Of a stretch of 64,000 nt of DNA, positions 53,326 to 62,832 are shown piece after piece; positions within the stretch are counted from its first letter, which is position 1, and each line of letters opens with the position of its first letter. Source of the stretch: Tangfeifania diversioriginum (lineage in GTDB: Bacteria > Bacteroidota > Bacteroidia > Bacteroidales > Prolixibacteraceae); assembly GCF_900141875.1 (NCBI RefSeq), contig NZ_FQZE01000018.1, positions 1 through 64,000 on the forward strand, written 5' to 3'. The notes beneath the pieces were generated by a model. It did not search any database. It was given only the letters and a program-made list of their open reading frames with translations, and had not been told where the DNA came from. Position numbers and translations under genes: made by a program.

Positions 53326-54495
53326 TCAGGATTCTGAATTTTCAGCCAGAGAATTGTTGTTTTCCTTATTGCCCGTGTCTATTTCTTTCCAGTGTTCTTT
53401 GGCAGTTTCGAGGTATTGGCTGGCAAAAACCCATCCAATGGCAACAATCCCGCCCAGGAAAATCCAGATAATCAAAATAATTTTTCGTTTGGGTTTGGTG
53501 CGTTCCTGTGGAACAGTAACCGGCTGTATTACAGAAAATACAGGCGTATCTTCTTTAACTTTAATACGTGCCTGTTCGAGTTGCTGGGCAAGGTTTGAGT
53601 AAACCTCAAAGGCCAGCTGGTATTCGTTTTGGAGCCTTTCCTGCTCGGTAAGGGCCATGGCGCTGGTCACGTTTTTGTTGCGGTCGCGGAAAGCGGCAAG
53701 GGCTGCCTGCGCTTCCTGGAATTCTTTTTTCTTTTCCTTGTATCGCTCTTCAATAAAATTTAATTGTTCTGAGGCCTTTTCAATTTTGAAATCGGTGATG
53801 TATTCCTGCAGCAATTCCTGTGCTTTTTGGGCGACCTCTGCCGACAGTTCGGCTTCATGAAAACTGGAATTTAGCTGGATAAATCCATCCTGGTCGTTTA
53901 TTTCGAGTGAAATGTTATCTGAAATAATCTTGCGGACTTCTTCCTGCTCTTTTGTCAGCCGGATTGTATTTCCATCTTGTGTTGCTACTGCGGAAGTTTT
54001 TTCTTCATCACCTTTTATGGCTTTGCTTATAACTCCGGGTAAGCCAATAGTATATTTTTTTACCAGGGAAAGCACTCCGGGCTGGCTGTACTCGGTGTAA
54101 TACTCAAAAAGGGTAACGGGTTCCTCAACATCCGAAAAAGTGAATTTGTTTTGCATGAGCTTTAACTGAAATGGTACGCTTTGCAAAATTTGCGGATAGG
54201 TTTGCGGCAACAGTTCGGTGGTGGTTTGGTTCATGTTCAGATTAATGCCGGCCATTGATGCCAGTGATGACAATCCACCGCTTGCTCTTTGGGTGCCTCC
54301 TGAACTCTGAGGGACCATTTTGGTTGAAGCTGTGTATTGTGTGGGAGAAAACAGTGCCACAATCACACCGATAACAGCAAAAATAAGTACTGTTTTAATA
54401 ATGAATTTCCGGCGTTCCCAAATGCTTTTTGCCAGGGCAACTAAATCAATTTCACCTTCTTCGGCAACCGGCGTATTTTTATTTTTTTCGTTCAT
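53326..54495 (-). CDS. Wzz-family polysaccharide chain-length / co-polymerase protein
   Basis: A 389-residue inner-membrane protein with the Wzz layout: an N-terminal membrane helix (about 33-50, FIIKTVLIFAVIGVIVALF) after a short cytoplasmic tail, a long periplasmic coiled-coil domain (about 200-300), and a second helix near 345-362 (IILIIWIFLGGIVAIGWVF) preceded by the Pro-rich VTVPQERTKPKRK motif. No tyrosine-kinase domain is attached. It follows the SLBB gene by 35 bases and sets polymer length for the exported polysaccharide. Confidence 0.9.
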   Translation of the reverse strand: MNEKNKNTPVAEEGEIDLVALAKSIWERRKFIIKTVLIFAVIGVIVALFSPTQYTASTKMVPQSSGGTQRASGGLSSLASMAGINLNMNQTTTELLPQTYPQILQSVPFQLKLMQNKFTFSDVEEPVTLFEYYTEYSQPGVLSLVKKYTIGLPGVISKAIKGDEEKTSAVATQDGNTIRLTKEQEEVRKIISDNISLEINDQDGFIQLNSSFHEAELSAEVAQKAQELLQEYITDFKIEKASEQLNFIEERYKEKKKEFQEAQAALAAFRDRNKNVTSAMALTEQERLQNEYQLAFEVYSNLAQQLEQARIKVKEDTPVFSVIQPVTVPQERTKPKRKIILIIWIFLGGIVAIGWVFASQYLETAKEHWKEIDTGNKENNNSLAENSES

Positions 54496-54530
54496 TTTAC
54501 AGGTAATTCAAATTCAAAATTATCAAAATG

Positions 54531-56849
54531 TTATCGTAACACGGCTGCAAGTGCAACGGCAATGGATGAGAATGTACTGGCAATCGACAACCAGGTTTGT
54601 GTCGTGATTCCTTCCCGCTCGGGTTTTGCCGGAACAACTATTTGGCTGCCGGGCAATACTTCCGGGTAGTTTTTTACAATAAAACTTTTGGTAGATGATG
54701 TGGCTCCGTTGGGGTATCTTACATATACTTTTCTTTTTAACGCATCTGATGAAAAACCGCCGCTTTTGTCGATGTAATATTTCAGAGATTTTCCTTCCTG
54801 GTAAGTGATTGAAAATGGATTTTGAACACTACCGGTAATTTTTACGGTTTGCATTTGCTCTGGAATTTCCAGAATGTCTCCGTCGCGTAATAGCAGGTCC
54901 TCGTTTCCACCTGGATTTTGCAATATTTTGTTGAGGTCAATGGCGATAAATTCACTTCCCAACTCTTCAGATACACGCGAAAAAGTTGCTCCATCTAAAA
55001 AGGACTGAGGTGTTAAACCACCAGCCATTTCTACCAAATCGGATATACGCTGGTGTTTATTCTGAATGGCAAAAATGCCTGCGTATTTTACTTCGCCTCG
55101 AACCATTACTGAGGCATTTTCGCGGAATGCCGGGGCACGCCGTACCGAAACCCGATCGAACGGTTTCAACGTGAAGTTGGCATCGCCTTCGTTAAATTTT
55201 AAATCGCGCGACAGGTCAAACGTGAAAATGTGTACCATCTCATCAGATAGCTCCGCTGCTTCTTCATATGAAAGCCTTCGGGATACTTCAATAAATGAGC
55301 TGTCGGCAGCCTCTGTAAAACCACCGGCCATGAAAATTGCATCGGCAAGGGTTGTGTTTTCTGCAAAATGAAAATCACCCGGTTCCAACACTTCGCCGGT
55401 TACGCTTATGTAGGGCGTTTGTTTTAAATCCAAAAGCGATTTAATTTGCACTGAATCTTCAGGGTTAAGCAAGATTGTATTTTCTCCGCTGAGAATAGGA
55501 TTTAAATCAAATGAAAGTGTCCTGCGGGTAGAGTCACTGTTCAGTCGGGTGATTATTGCACGGTTTAAAAAAGCATTTCCTTTCAGGCTGTCGGCTTTAA
55601 ATATTAAGTCTTTCAGAGTCATATTTTCTTTCCATTCGTACTCTCCCGGGCGAAAAACAGCTCCGGAAATGGTAACCCTGTTTTTAAATATTTTAACGGT
55701 TTGTCCGCTAAAGATGGAGTCCCCGTTTAGTATGAGTGCACTTTCAGCTTCATGAAAAGGAACATCAATAATACTTTTTCCACCTATGTTTTTCCTGTAA
55801 ATTTTCAAATTAGTCCAGTAGGCATCTGAGGTGAAACCTCCCGCAAATCTGATAACATCATTCAGTCTTTCGTCTTCTTTCACTTCGAATAGTCCTTTCC
55901 GTTTAAACTCACCGGAAACTGCAACTTGTTTTTCAGTAGGTGGAATCAAAATGATGTCTTCGTCTTTTAAACGGACGTTTTCAGCCACATCAGCATCGAT
56001 TAAAAATTTATAAATATCAATGGTTTTAAAAATTTCATCATCTCTGATAATATTGATGTTTCTAAAAGAACCAATTTCGTTTGGACCGCCCGATAAATAG
56101 AGTGCATTAAACGCAGTGGCTGTAACCGGGAGAGTATATGTTCCGGGAGCAGTTACTTCGCCAACAATATTCACATTTATTGAGCGAAGCCGGCCCATGT
56201 TAATCTGCGCAAAAGTTTGGGGATTGTCACTGCCCATATCGGCGTATATTTCGGTGAGCCGTTGTTTTATTTTTGTTTCGGCATTTTCAAAAGTCATTCC
56301 GGCAATATAAATTGGCCCTACATCCGGTATTAATATCTGTCCGCTCTTGTTTACGGTGAGCTGGTAGTTGTTTTGTGAATTTCCCCAAATGTTGATAATA
56401 ATTTGATCGCCAATACCTATTTCATAATTTTTGGGGGTTTGTATGTTTATGCTGGGTTCGAAAGTGAGATTTTCATTGTTGAACAATGAGGAGCCGAATA
56501 CTCTGAGTGTATCTTTTACCTGAACTTTTCTTTCAGAGAGTTGGTCGCCTTTTTGTCTTTGTAAGGAATCAGTTTTTTGAGTTTGCATTATCGTGTCCCT
56601 GTTTGCAATACTTTGTTGCAGGCGCTGCTGCATATCTCTGATTTGTTGCTCCGAAGCTCCACGCTGGCGGGCCATATTGGCCGCTTCAGTTGGCGAAAGG
56701 CCGGCATTTCTGATGGCCTCTTCAATCTTTTTTACATCCGATTCAGGCATTGTTTTCGGATCAACAGAACGAACATCTTGTGCAATGGAGCTAATTGCAA
56801 AAAAAACTGACAAGAACAAAAGAAGTATTTTTCTTGAATGGAATTTCAT
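54531..56849 (-). CDS. SLBB-domain polysaccharide export protein (Wza-like)
   Basis: The start at 56849 gives a signal peptide (KILLLFLSVFFAISSIAQ). The 772-residue product has a helical N-terminal region with AIRNAGLSPTEAANMARQRG, the polysaccharide export domain (about 135-215, YEIGIGDQIIINIWGNSQNN) and then five or six SLBB domains (for example VTAPGTYTLPVTATAFNALY; each with a Gly-x-Tyr/Phe turn). A C-terminal helix (LSIASTFSSIAVALAAVL) may cross the outer membrane. It lies 156 bases after the UpxY gene and 35 bases before wzz. Expected role: outer-membrane channel for capsule or exopolysaccharide. Confidence 0.9.
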   Translation of the reverse strand: MKFHSRKILLLFLSVFFAISSIAQDVRSVDPKTMPESDVKKIEEAIRNAGLSPTEAANMARQRGASEQQIRDMQQRLQQSIANRDTIMQTQKTDSLQRQKGDQLSERKVQVKDTLRVFGSSLFNNENLTFEPSINIQTPKNYEIGIGDQIIINIWGNSQNNYQLTVNKSGQILIPDVGPIYIAGMTFENAETKIKQRLTEIYADMGSDNPQTFAQINMGRLRSINVNIVGEVTAPGTYTLPVTATAFNALYLSGGPNEIGSFRNINIIRDDEIFKTIDIYKFLIDADVAENVRLKDEDIILIPPTEKQVAVSGEFKRKGLFEVKEDERLNDVIRFAGGFTSDAYWTNLKIYRKNIGGKSIIDVPFHEAESALILNGDSIFSGQTVKIFKNRVTISGAVFRPGEYEWKENMTLKDLIFKADSLKGNAFLNRAIITRLNSDSTRRTLSFDLNPILSGENTILLNPEDSVQIKSLLDLKQTPYISVTGEVLEPGDFHFAENTTLADAIFMAGGFTEAADSSFIEVSRRLSYEEAAELSDEMVHIFTFDLSRDLKFNEGDANFTLKPFDRVSVRRAPAFRENASVMVRGEVKYAGIFAIQNKHQRISDLVEMAGGLTPQSFLDGATFSRVSEELGSEFIAIDLNKILQNPGGNEDLLLRDGDILEIPEQMQTVKITGSVQNPFSITYQEGKSLKYYIDKSGGFSSDALKRKVYVRYPNGATSSTKSFIVKNYPEVLPGSQIVVPAKPEREGITTQTWLSIASTFSSIAVALAAVLR

Positions 56850-56993
56850 ATTATTATAAATTTTTTGGCAATTGGTTTCAAGCAATAATTGTTTAAAAAC
56901 TGTTTCACAAACGAAAGGCAAAAATAATTTTTATAATAATGTAAAACAGGTGAATTGCATTAATTTTTCTGTTTAAACGACTTTCAGAAGCAG

Positions 56994-57001
56994 CAAAGGT
57001 A
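56994..57001 (-). promoter_or_regulatory. Candidate -7 box of the export operon
   Basis: TACCTTTG on the minus strand matches TAnnTTTG, just after the UpxY stop, leaving a leader of about 140 bases to the SLBB gene. No TTTG at -33, so it is weak on its own. Confidence 0.3.
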
Positions 57002-57004
57002 CTC

Positions 57005-57529
57005 TTAGGGCAGTGCAGTAATTTTTTCTGCCGGCACTTCAACTGAAAAAACGGTATCAATTTGTTCAATTCGGATGATGAACCGGTTTTTGCTTTTAAA
57101 TTTTACCAATTCTCCCTGCACGCCAACGAGCGGACCAGCAATTATCTCCACTTTTTTCCCGGGCTTAAAGTTATCCGTCGTAACTGACACTTCAAAATCG
57201 GTTTGTTTCATCATTTTTTTCAGTGCATCAATTTGTTGGTCGGGAACAATTGCTGCCTTTCCTTCAAAAGTTATAAAGCAAACTACATTGTCGGTTTGCA
57301 ATACATGGTCATATTCTTTTCGGGTAATGTGCACAAAACAATAACTTGGTATTAAAGGCATTTTAACCCATTTTTTACGGTCTTTCCACCGGCGCAGTTT
57401 TTTCTGCAGGGGTAAAAAATACTCAATATTTTGTGCTGCTAAGTCGGCTAAAACTTTTTTTTCAGCCCGCGAGCGGGTATATACTACATACCAGGCTTTT
57501 GGGCTTGCCGGGTTATTTGTTGTGCTCAT
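57005..57529 (-). CDS. UpxY/NusG-like transcription antiterminator
   Basis: A 174-residue NusG paralogue: an NGN domain (about 11-115, WYVVYTRSRAEKKVLADLAA, with PLIPSYCFVHI) and a KOW domain (about 125-170, GKKVEIIAGPLVGVQGELVK). In Bacteroidota such UpxY proteins head capsular polysaccharide operons and let polymerase read through their long transcripts. Here it precedes the SLBB and Wzz genes. Its own leader contains a -7 box at 57564. Confidence 0.92.
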   Translation of the reverse strand: MSTTNNPASPKAWYVVYTRSRAEKKVLADLAAQNIEYFLPLQKKLRRWKDRKKWVKMPLIPSYCFVHITRKEYDHVLQTDNVVCFITFEGKAAIVPDQQIDALKKMMKQTDFEVSVTTDNFKPGKKVEIIAGPLVGVQGELVKFKSKNRFIIRIEQIDTVFSVEVPAEKITALP

Positions 57530-57563
57530 GAATTATTTCTTCAGACAAATTTGTTGTATGGTG

Positions 57564-57571
57564 CAAAGTTA
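57564..57571 (-). promoter_or_regulatory. -7 box of the UpxY gene
   Basis: TAACTTTG on the minus strand, 34 bases before the ATG at 57529, giving a leader of roughly 28 bases. No TTTG at -33. Confidence 0.4.
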
Positions 57572-57644
57572 AAAATTAAGTCGGTTTTGTTAGCTGAAAT
57601 ATTTTATAGAAATCATTGAAATATCGCTATTGATTGAATCTCTG

Positions 57645-58457
57645 TTAGTCGCATAATATATAGTTTTCGCGTCTGGGGTTAATCAAAAGCACCGGAAGGC
57701 CCTGGGCTTGCCTGATGATTTTTTTCTCGGGCAGTCCAATGAGTTTGTCAAGTGGCGTAATTACCGAACTGCCCAAAACAATGAGCAGATCACTACCCGA
57801 TGATTTTGCCAGTTCAAGTGCTTCAAAAGAATTCCCCAGGCTCGATTTACGCCCCTTGTAAATTTTATGTGTAATACTAAACTTGCTGAATAGTTTTTTG
57901 GCCAATAATACATTTTGAGCAACCTGTTTCAAATCATCTTTGTCTTTATCGTTTGCAGCCACCGAAATAATTTCGGAGCCGTTAAAGCGGCCAAACCACG
58001 AGCACCATAACGAACTGTCAGTGTTCTCTTTTCTCAAATCCAGCGGTTGAACTATTTTTTTGAAATCAGACGGACTATTCTCCGTGTCAACAAACAGAAA
58101 AGGAACAGGACTTTCTGTTACTGCTTTTGCTAAGTGACTGTAATTTTTAGCATCAGCAACCAGCAATATTGTTTCAAAATCGTCGGCAAGTAATTCGGGC
58201 ATTTCTGCAACCGGCCCGGTAATAATCAGCTTCGATGATTTTAGCGACGGTATTTCTTTTTTTACTGTAGCCAGATATTCATCTGACTTTTGTTTGAAAA
58301 TTGCACGCTTCCTTGTGTCTCTTTTTTGGCAATGAAAAACCAGGCAAAGTTCTTTCCGGAAAATCGATGCAATTTTTATCCCGTTTAAGATGAGTGTTTT
58401 ATCAGATGATGCGAGGGGTATTAGAACCGCAATTTTTTGTTCTTTGCTTTCACTCAT
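57645..58457 (-). CDS. Universal stress protein family protein
   Basis: The ATG at 58457 (MSESKEQKIAVLIPLASSDK) is preferred over 58484. The 270-residue product has two UspA-like alpha/beta halves; the second ends in the nucleotide-binding-type motif GSDLLIVLGSSVITPLDKLI near a PVLLINPR strand. The canonical GxxG(9x)GS/T motif is only partly kept, so nucleotide binding is uncertain. It is divergent from the acyl-CoA synthetase gene. Confidence 0.72.
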   Translation of the reverse strand: MSESKEQKIAVLIPLASSDKTLILNGIKIASIFRKELCLVFHCQKRDTRKRAIFKQKSDEYLATVKKEIPSLKSSKLIITGPVAEMPELLADDFETILLVADAKNYSHLAKAVTESPVPFLFVDTENSPSDFKKIVQPLDLRKENTDSSLWCSWFGRFNGSEIISVAANDKDKDDLKQVAQNVLLAKKLFSKFSITHKIYKGRKSSLGNSFEALELAKSSGSDLLIVLGSSVITPLDKLIGLPEKKIIRQAQGLPVLLINPRRENYILCD

Positions 58458-58574
58458 TATTGAAGTTTGGTTAAAAATAGCCAATTCATTGAAAGATTTA
58501 AATAATTGGGTTGAAAAATATCAGTACTGATTGAGTAAGATTTATTTATTTTTATCGGAACTAAAAATTATTGC

Positions 58575-60632
58575 ATGATAAACGAAAAGTTACTTCGTCC
58601 TGACAGTATCGCCGTTATAGGTGCTTCCAATAATATTTCGAAACCGGGAGGTAAAATCGTGAAGAATCTGATTGAGCATTCTTTTCCCGGAAAATTATAC
58701 CTGGTAAATCCAAAAGATCAGGAAATTCAGGGAATGAAATCGTACAAGCAGGCTAATGATTTGCCGCAAGTCGATTTGGCTATTCTGGCTATTCCTGCCA
58801 GGTTTTGCCTGGAGACGGTAAAAATTCTGGCAGAAAAAAAATCAACAAAAGCGTTTATTGTTCTTTCTGCCGGATTTGGCGAAACCAGCGATGAGGGGAA
58901 GGAATTGGAGCAGGAGATTGTGGATGTAGTGAACCGGCACAATGCATGCTTAATTGGTCCCAATTGCATTGGGGTAATGACTCCGCATCATGCCAGTGTG
59001 TTTACCACACCTGTTCCCAAACTGACACCCGCAGGTTGCGATTTTATTTCGGGATCGGGAGCCACCGCAGTGTTTATTATGGAATCCGGAATTCCCAAAG
59101 GACTGCGTTTTGCCAATGTGTTTTCGGTAGGCAACAGCGCGCAGACGGGCGTGGAAGATGTGCTGGCTTACCTCGATGAAACTTTCGATGAAAATGCCAG
59201 CTCACGGGTGAAACTGCTTTACATCGAAAACATCGACGATCCGGATAAATTGCTTTACCACGCTTCGTCACTTATTAACAAAGGGTGCAAAATTGCAGCG
59301 ATAAAAGCCGGGAGTTCGCAGGCTGGAAGTCGTGCCGCATCGTCGCACACCGGGGCACTGACCAGTTCGGATGCCGCTGTTGAGGCGCTTTTCCGCAAAG
59401 CCGGAATTGTTCGCTGTTACGGACGGGAGGAACTGACAACCTTGGCCAACGTGTTTATGTGCAAAGAACTGAAAGGGGAGAAGCTGGCAATTATTACCCA
59501 TGCCGGCGGACCGGGCGTGATGCTCACTGATGCGCTGGAAGACGGCGGACTGCAGATTCCGCGTATTGAAGATTCTCCTGCAAAAGATGCGCTCAAAGAA
59601 AAACTTTTCCCCGGCTCTTCCGTCGAAAATCCCATCGATTTCCTGGCTACCGGAACCGCAGCGCAGTTGGGGAAAATTGTGGATGCCTGCGAGCACGATT
59701 TCGATGTGGACGGGATGGCGGTAATTTTTGGCAGTCCCGGCCTTTTCCCGATCCGAGATGTGTACGAAGTGCTCGATAAAAAAATGCAGACCTGCAAAAA
59801 ACCGGTTTACCCGATTTTACCTTCTATTATTAATGTAAAAGAAGATGTTGCCTATTTCCTGTCGCACGGCAACGTAAATTTTCCCGATGAAGTTTTGCTG
59901 GGAAAAGCGCTTACCAAAGTTATTAACACGCCGGAACCGGCTTCAAATGAAATCTACGTAAAGGATATTAATGTGGATGCCATTGGTAGAATTCTGAACG
60001 AGTCCCAAAACGGTTATCAGCCGCCTGAAATTATTCACCGGTTGTTTGATGCTGCCGGCATTCCGCGGGTGGAAGAGATTGTTGCAAAGAATGAAAAGGA
60101 AGCCGTGTTAGCCGCTATGAAAATCGGGTTTCCGGTAGTGATGAAAGTAGTTGGTCCGGTGCATAAAACGGATGTGGGAGGCGTTGTGCTTAATGTAAGA
60201 AATGCTGAAGAGGTGCGGAAAGAGTTTCACCACCTGAATGAAATCGATGGAGTTGAGGGCGTGCTAATTGCCCAAATGGCTTCCGGAACCGAGCTTTTCC
60301 TCGGGGCAACTTATGAAGAAAATTTCGGGCACATTGTTTTGTGCGGGATGGGAGGAATTTATGTGGAGGTACTGAAAGATGTGGCTTCAGGCCTGGCTCC
60401 GCTGAGTCACGAAGAAGCTATGTCGATGCTGCGGCAGCTTAAATCATACAAACTTATGCAGGGGTACCGCAAGCAGGAAGGCATAAATATTCCGCAGTTT
60501 GCCGATATTATTGTGCGGCTTTCGAGCTTGCTGCGGTTTGCCACCGAAATCAAAGAACTGGATATTAATCCGCTGCTTGGCAACGAAAAAGAGATTCTGG
60601 CCGTGGATGCCCGGATTAGGGTGGAGAAGTGA
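58575..60632 (+). CDS. ADP-forming acyl-CoA synthetase (acetate-CoA ligase, fused subunits)
   Basis: Makes acetate (or another acid) and ATP from acyl-CoA, ADP and phosphate. In 685 residues the alpha and beta parts are fused: a CoA-binding Rossmann domain (about 6-100, RPDSIAVIGASNNISKPGGK), a ligase-CoA domain (about 140-450) with the phosphorylated His in SHTGALTSSD, and a C-terminal ATP-grasp domain (about 470-685, PVVMKVVGPVHKTDVGGVVL). This points to fermentative acetate formation with energy gain. It is flanked by the stress protein gene (divergent) and a methyltransferase. Confidence 0.92.
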   Translation: MINEKLLRPDSIAVIGASNNISKPGGKIVKNLIEHSFPGKLYLVNPKDQEIQGMKSYKQANDLPQVDLAILAIPARFCLETVKILAEKKSTKAFIVLSAGFGETSDEGKELEQEIVDVVNRHNACLIGPNCIGVMTPHHASVFTTPVPKLTPAGCDFISGSGATAVFIMESGIPKGLRFANVFSVGNSAQTGVEDVLAYLDETFDENASSRVKLLYIENIDDPDKLLYHASSLINKGCKIAAIKAGSSQAGSRAASSHTGALTSSDAAVEALFRKAGIVRCYGREELTTLANVFMCKELKGEKLAIITHAGGPGVMLTDALEDGGLQIPRIEDSPAKDALKEKLFPGSSVENPIDFLATGTAAQLGKIVDACEHDFDVDGMAVIFGSPGLFPIRDVYEVLDKKMQTCKKPVYPILPSIINVKEDVAYFLSHGNVNFPDEVLLGKALTKVINTPEPASNEIYVKDINVDAIGRILNESQNGYQPPEIIHRLFDAAGIPRVEEIVAKNEKEAVLAAMKIGFPVVMKVVGPVHKTDVGGVVLNVRNAEEVRKEFHHLNEIDGVEGVLIAQMASGTELFLGATYEENFGHIVLCGMGGIYVEVLKDVASGLAPLSHEEAMSMLRQLKSYKLMQGYRKQEGINIPQFADIIVRLSSLLRFATEIKELDINPLLGNEKEILAVDARIRVEK

Positions 60633-60661
60633 AGAAGAAGGAAGCGTTAAAAGATAGCAGA

Positions 60662-60693
60662 ATGCGCTTAGCGGTTTGATCCGCTTAGCGCAT
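60662..60693. repeat. Isolated near-perfect hairpin after the acyl-CoA synthetase gene
   Basis: atgcgcttagcgg (60662-60674) and ccgcttagcgcat (60681-60693) pair over 13 bases with one mismatch around tttgat. There is no T-run, so it is more like a stability hairpin or palindromic repeat than a classical terminator. Confidence 0.5.
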
Positions 60694-60768
60694 GGCAGGA
60701 AAATTTGATGAACCAAACAACCATCGCAATTGCCTGTTTTATAAAATTGAACATTCAAAATTACTGCA

Positions 60769-61509
60769 ATGAAAGATGCGCAAAACAAATTTTACAGTTC
60801 CATTTCAGATTATTATTCTGAAATATTTCCATACAAGCCGGCACAGTTGCAGTTTGTAAAAAATCAGTTGGAGCAGATCCCCGGGAAGAAGGTTCTCGAT
60901 ATCGGTTGTGCCACAGGGGAGTTGTCGTATCGGCTTGCAAAGGAAGGAGCGAAAGTTACAGGAATTGATTTGAACCCCGATTTAATTGCGCAGGCAAAAA
61001 GTTCCCGCATATATTCTGATTTGCATTTTCAGGTAGGGAACATGCTGGAACTGACAAACGATTTTCAGTCGGAGTGGTTTGATGCGGTGTTGTGTTTTGG
61101 AAATACGCTGGTGCACCTCACTTCTCCGGGGTTCATTCAAAATATGATGGAAGAAGTCAAAAATGTTTTAAAGCCAGGCGGAAAGTTTTTACTGCAAATT
61201 TTGAATTACGATTACATTTTAAATGAAAACGTGACTGAACTGCCACTGATTGAAACAGAAAATATCCGGTTTATTCGTAACTATATTTTTGAAGAGAACA
61301 ACCCGCTGGTGAAATTTCAAACCGAACTTGTGTTGAAAAAGGAGGGAAAAACAGTCCACAATGAAACTTCGCTTTTGGCGCTTCGAAGCGAAGAACTGAA
61401 AGGATTATTCGAAGAAACTGGCTTCAAAAACCTTGAGCTGTTCTCCAATTTTAGTAAAGAACCGTTTGGCGGAAAGCACCTGCCGCTGGTTGTAAGTGCA
61501 GATAAGTAA
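60769..61509 (+). CDS. Class I SAM-dependent methyltransferase
   Basis: A 246-residue Rossmann methyltransferase: motif I VLDIGCATGELSYRLA, the acidic end of strand 2 GIDLNPDLI, motif II-like region DAVLCFGNTLVHL and motif III LKPGGKFLLQILNYDYI. The N-terminal segment (FYSSISDYYSEIFPYKP) is typical of small-molecule methyltransferases of this class. Substrate unknown. It converges with the AraC gene six bases away. Confidence 0.9.
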   Translation: MKDAQNKFYSSISDYYSEIFPYKPAQLQFVKNQLEQIPGKKVLDIGCATGELSYRLAKEGAKVTGIDLNPDLIAQAKSSRIYSDLHFQVGNMLELTNDFQSEWFDAVLCFGNTLVHLTSPGFIQNMMEEVKNVLKPGGKFLLQILNYDYILNENVTELPLIETENIRFIRNYIFEENNPLVKFQTELVLKKEGKTVHNETSLLALRSEELKGLFEETGFKNLELFSNFSKEPFGGKHLPLVVSADK

Positions 61510-61515
61510 ATATTT

Positions 61516-62379
61516 TTATTTCCTAAACTCCGACGGACTCGTTCCGGCTTTCTGCTTAAAAAATCGGCTGAAATAATAGATCGACTCAAAACCGAGCAGG
61601 TAGCTGATTTCCTTTATGCTTTTGTCGGTTGTCAGCAAAAGCTCGCGTGCACGCATAATTTTTAACTGCAGAAAATATTGCCGGGGTGATAAGCCGGTAA
61701 AATTTTTAAACATCCGGCGAAAATAGGAATAGCCGATGTTATTATTCGCAGCAAATTGCTCAAGGTCAAAATTTTTATCCACTTCATTGCGCATTTCGAA
61801 CCGGGCTTTTTCAATTATTCCGGCAATCTCTTTTCCAGAAAATTCTTTTTGTTTTTGAAACGCAACGAGGTAGCCAAGCAATTTAATCAACATTCCGGAA
61901 GCGATTTGCTGAAATCCTGGTGGTTCGGTTTTTATGAGTTCAAAAACCCGGAGAAATGCATCCAGAATTTCTTCGTGAATACCGGTTGAAATAACCGGGT
62001 TTTCAGGATCGAACAATTTGTGGGCGAGAAAAAAACCGACCGCCGGACCGCTAAATCCGATGTAATTTTCTGTCCAGCCCGTTTTGCTGTGTGGTTTATA
62101 CCGGTGCCACTCCCCGGGAAAAGTGACCATTAAATCCCCTTTTTTTAAATTAAATGTACCATGATTGTTTTCCAGAATTCCGTTCCCTTCAGTAATATAA
62201 TTCACCTGGTATTCCTGCAAAATACGTCCGTTTTCCCAGGTGAAAAAATAACCTCCCGGATGCGTGGGGGAAGGATATTCCGTTTCCGGCGGAATTCTGA
62301 GCAAACCGGCTGAGGTGAGGTAGGTGCCCCAGTTTTCATCTTCACGACTGCTGGTCAGGTATTTTATGAAATCTTTCAC
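61516..62379 (-). CDS. AraC-family transcriptional regulator
   Basis: 287 residues: an N-terminal cupin-like sensor (about 20-160, with GNGILENNHGTFNLKKGDLM, VTFPGEWHRYKPH) and a C-terminal pair of helix-turn-helix motifs (about 190-285, YFRRMFKNFTGLSPRQYF, KEISYLLGFESIYYFSRFFK). It is divergent from rhaM and the GH78 gene across 110 bases, so it is the likely sugar-responsive activator of the rhamnose genes. Confidence 0.9.
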   Translation of the reverse strand: MKDFIKYLTSSREDENWGTYLTSAGLLRIPPETEYPSPTHPGGYFFTWENGRILQEYQVNYITEGNGILENNHGTFNLKKGDLMVTFPGEWHRYKPHSKTGWTENYIGFSGPAVGFFLAHKLFDPENPVISTGIHEEILDAFLRVFELIKTEPPGFQQIASGMLIKLLGYLVAFQKQKEFSGKEIAGIIEKARFEMRNEVDKNFDLEQFAANNNIGYSYFRRMFKNFTGLSPRQYFLQLKIMRARELLLTTDKSIKEISYLLGFESIYYFSRFFKQKAGTSPSEFRK

Positions 62380-62489
62380 TCTTGTGTCAAAAAATGCAAA
62401 TAATTGGTCAGAAAATGTATTTTATGTGGTGAATATAATTGATAATTTTAAATTTCAATAATTAAGTGTTCAAATCATAAATTACAAAT

Positions 62490-62804
62490 ATGGAACGGGT
62501 AGCGTTTAAGATGCACCTCAAAAAAGGAATGCGGGAAGAATACAAAAATCGGCACGACGCGATTTGGCCTGAGTTGAAACAATTACTGAAAGATGCAGGA
62601 ATCAGCGAATATTCCATTTTTCTGGATGAGGAAACCGATACACTTTTTGCATTTCAAAAAGTGACGGGAGGAAGCGGTTCGCAGGATTTGGGGCAAAATG
62701 AAATCGTGCAGAAATGGTGGGAATATATGGCGGACATCATGGAGACCAATCCGGATAACTCTCCGGTATCAGTATCTTTAAAAAAGGTTTTTTATATGGA
62801 ATAA
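62490..62804 (+). CDS. rhaM: L-rhamnose mutarotase
   Basis: Interconverts alpha and beta anomers of L-rhamnose. The 104-residue product carries the catalytic His22 in YKNRHDAIWPELKQLLKDAG, then NYSIFL-like EYSIFLDE and the C-terminal WWEYMADIMETNPDNSP typical of RhaM. It precedes the rhamnosidase gene by 28 bases and is divergent from the AraC gene. Confidence 0.93.
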   Translation: MERVAFKMHLKKGMREEYKNRHDAIWPELKQLLKDAGISEYSIFLDEETDTLFAFQKVTGGSGSQDLGQNEIVQKWWEYMADIMETNPDNSPVSVSLKKVFYME

Positions 62805-62832
62805 TATAGTTATAACTAAAACAATACAAATT

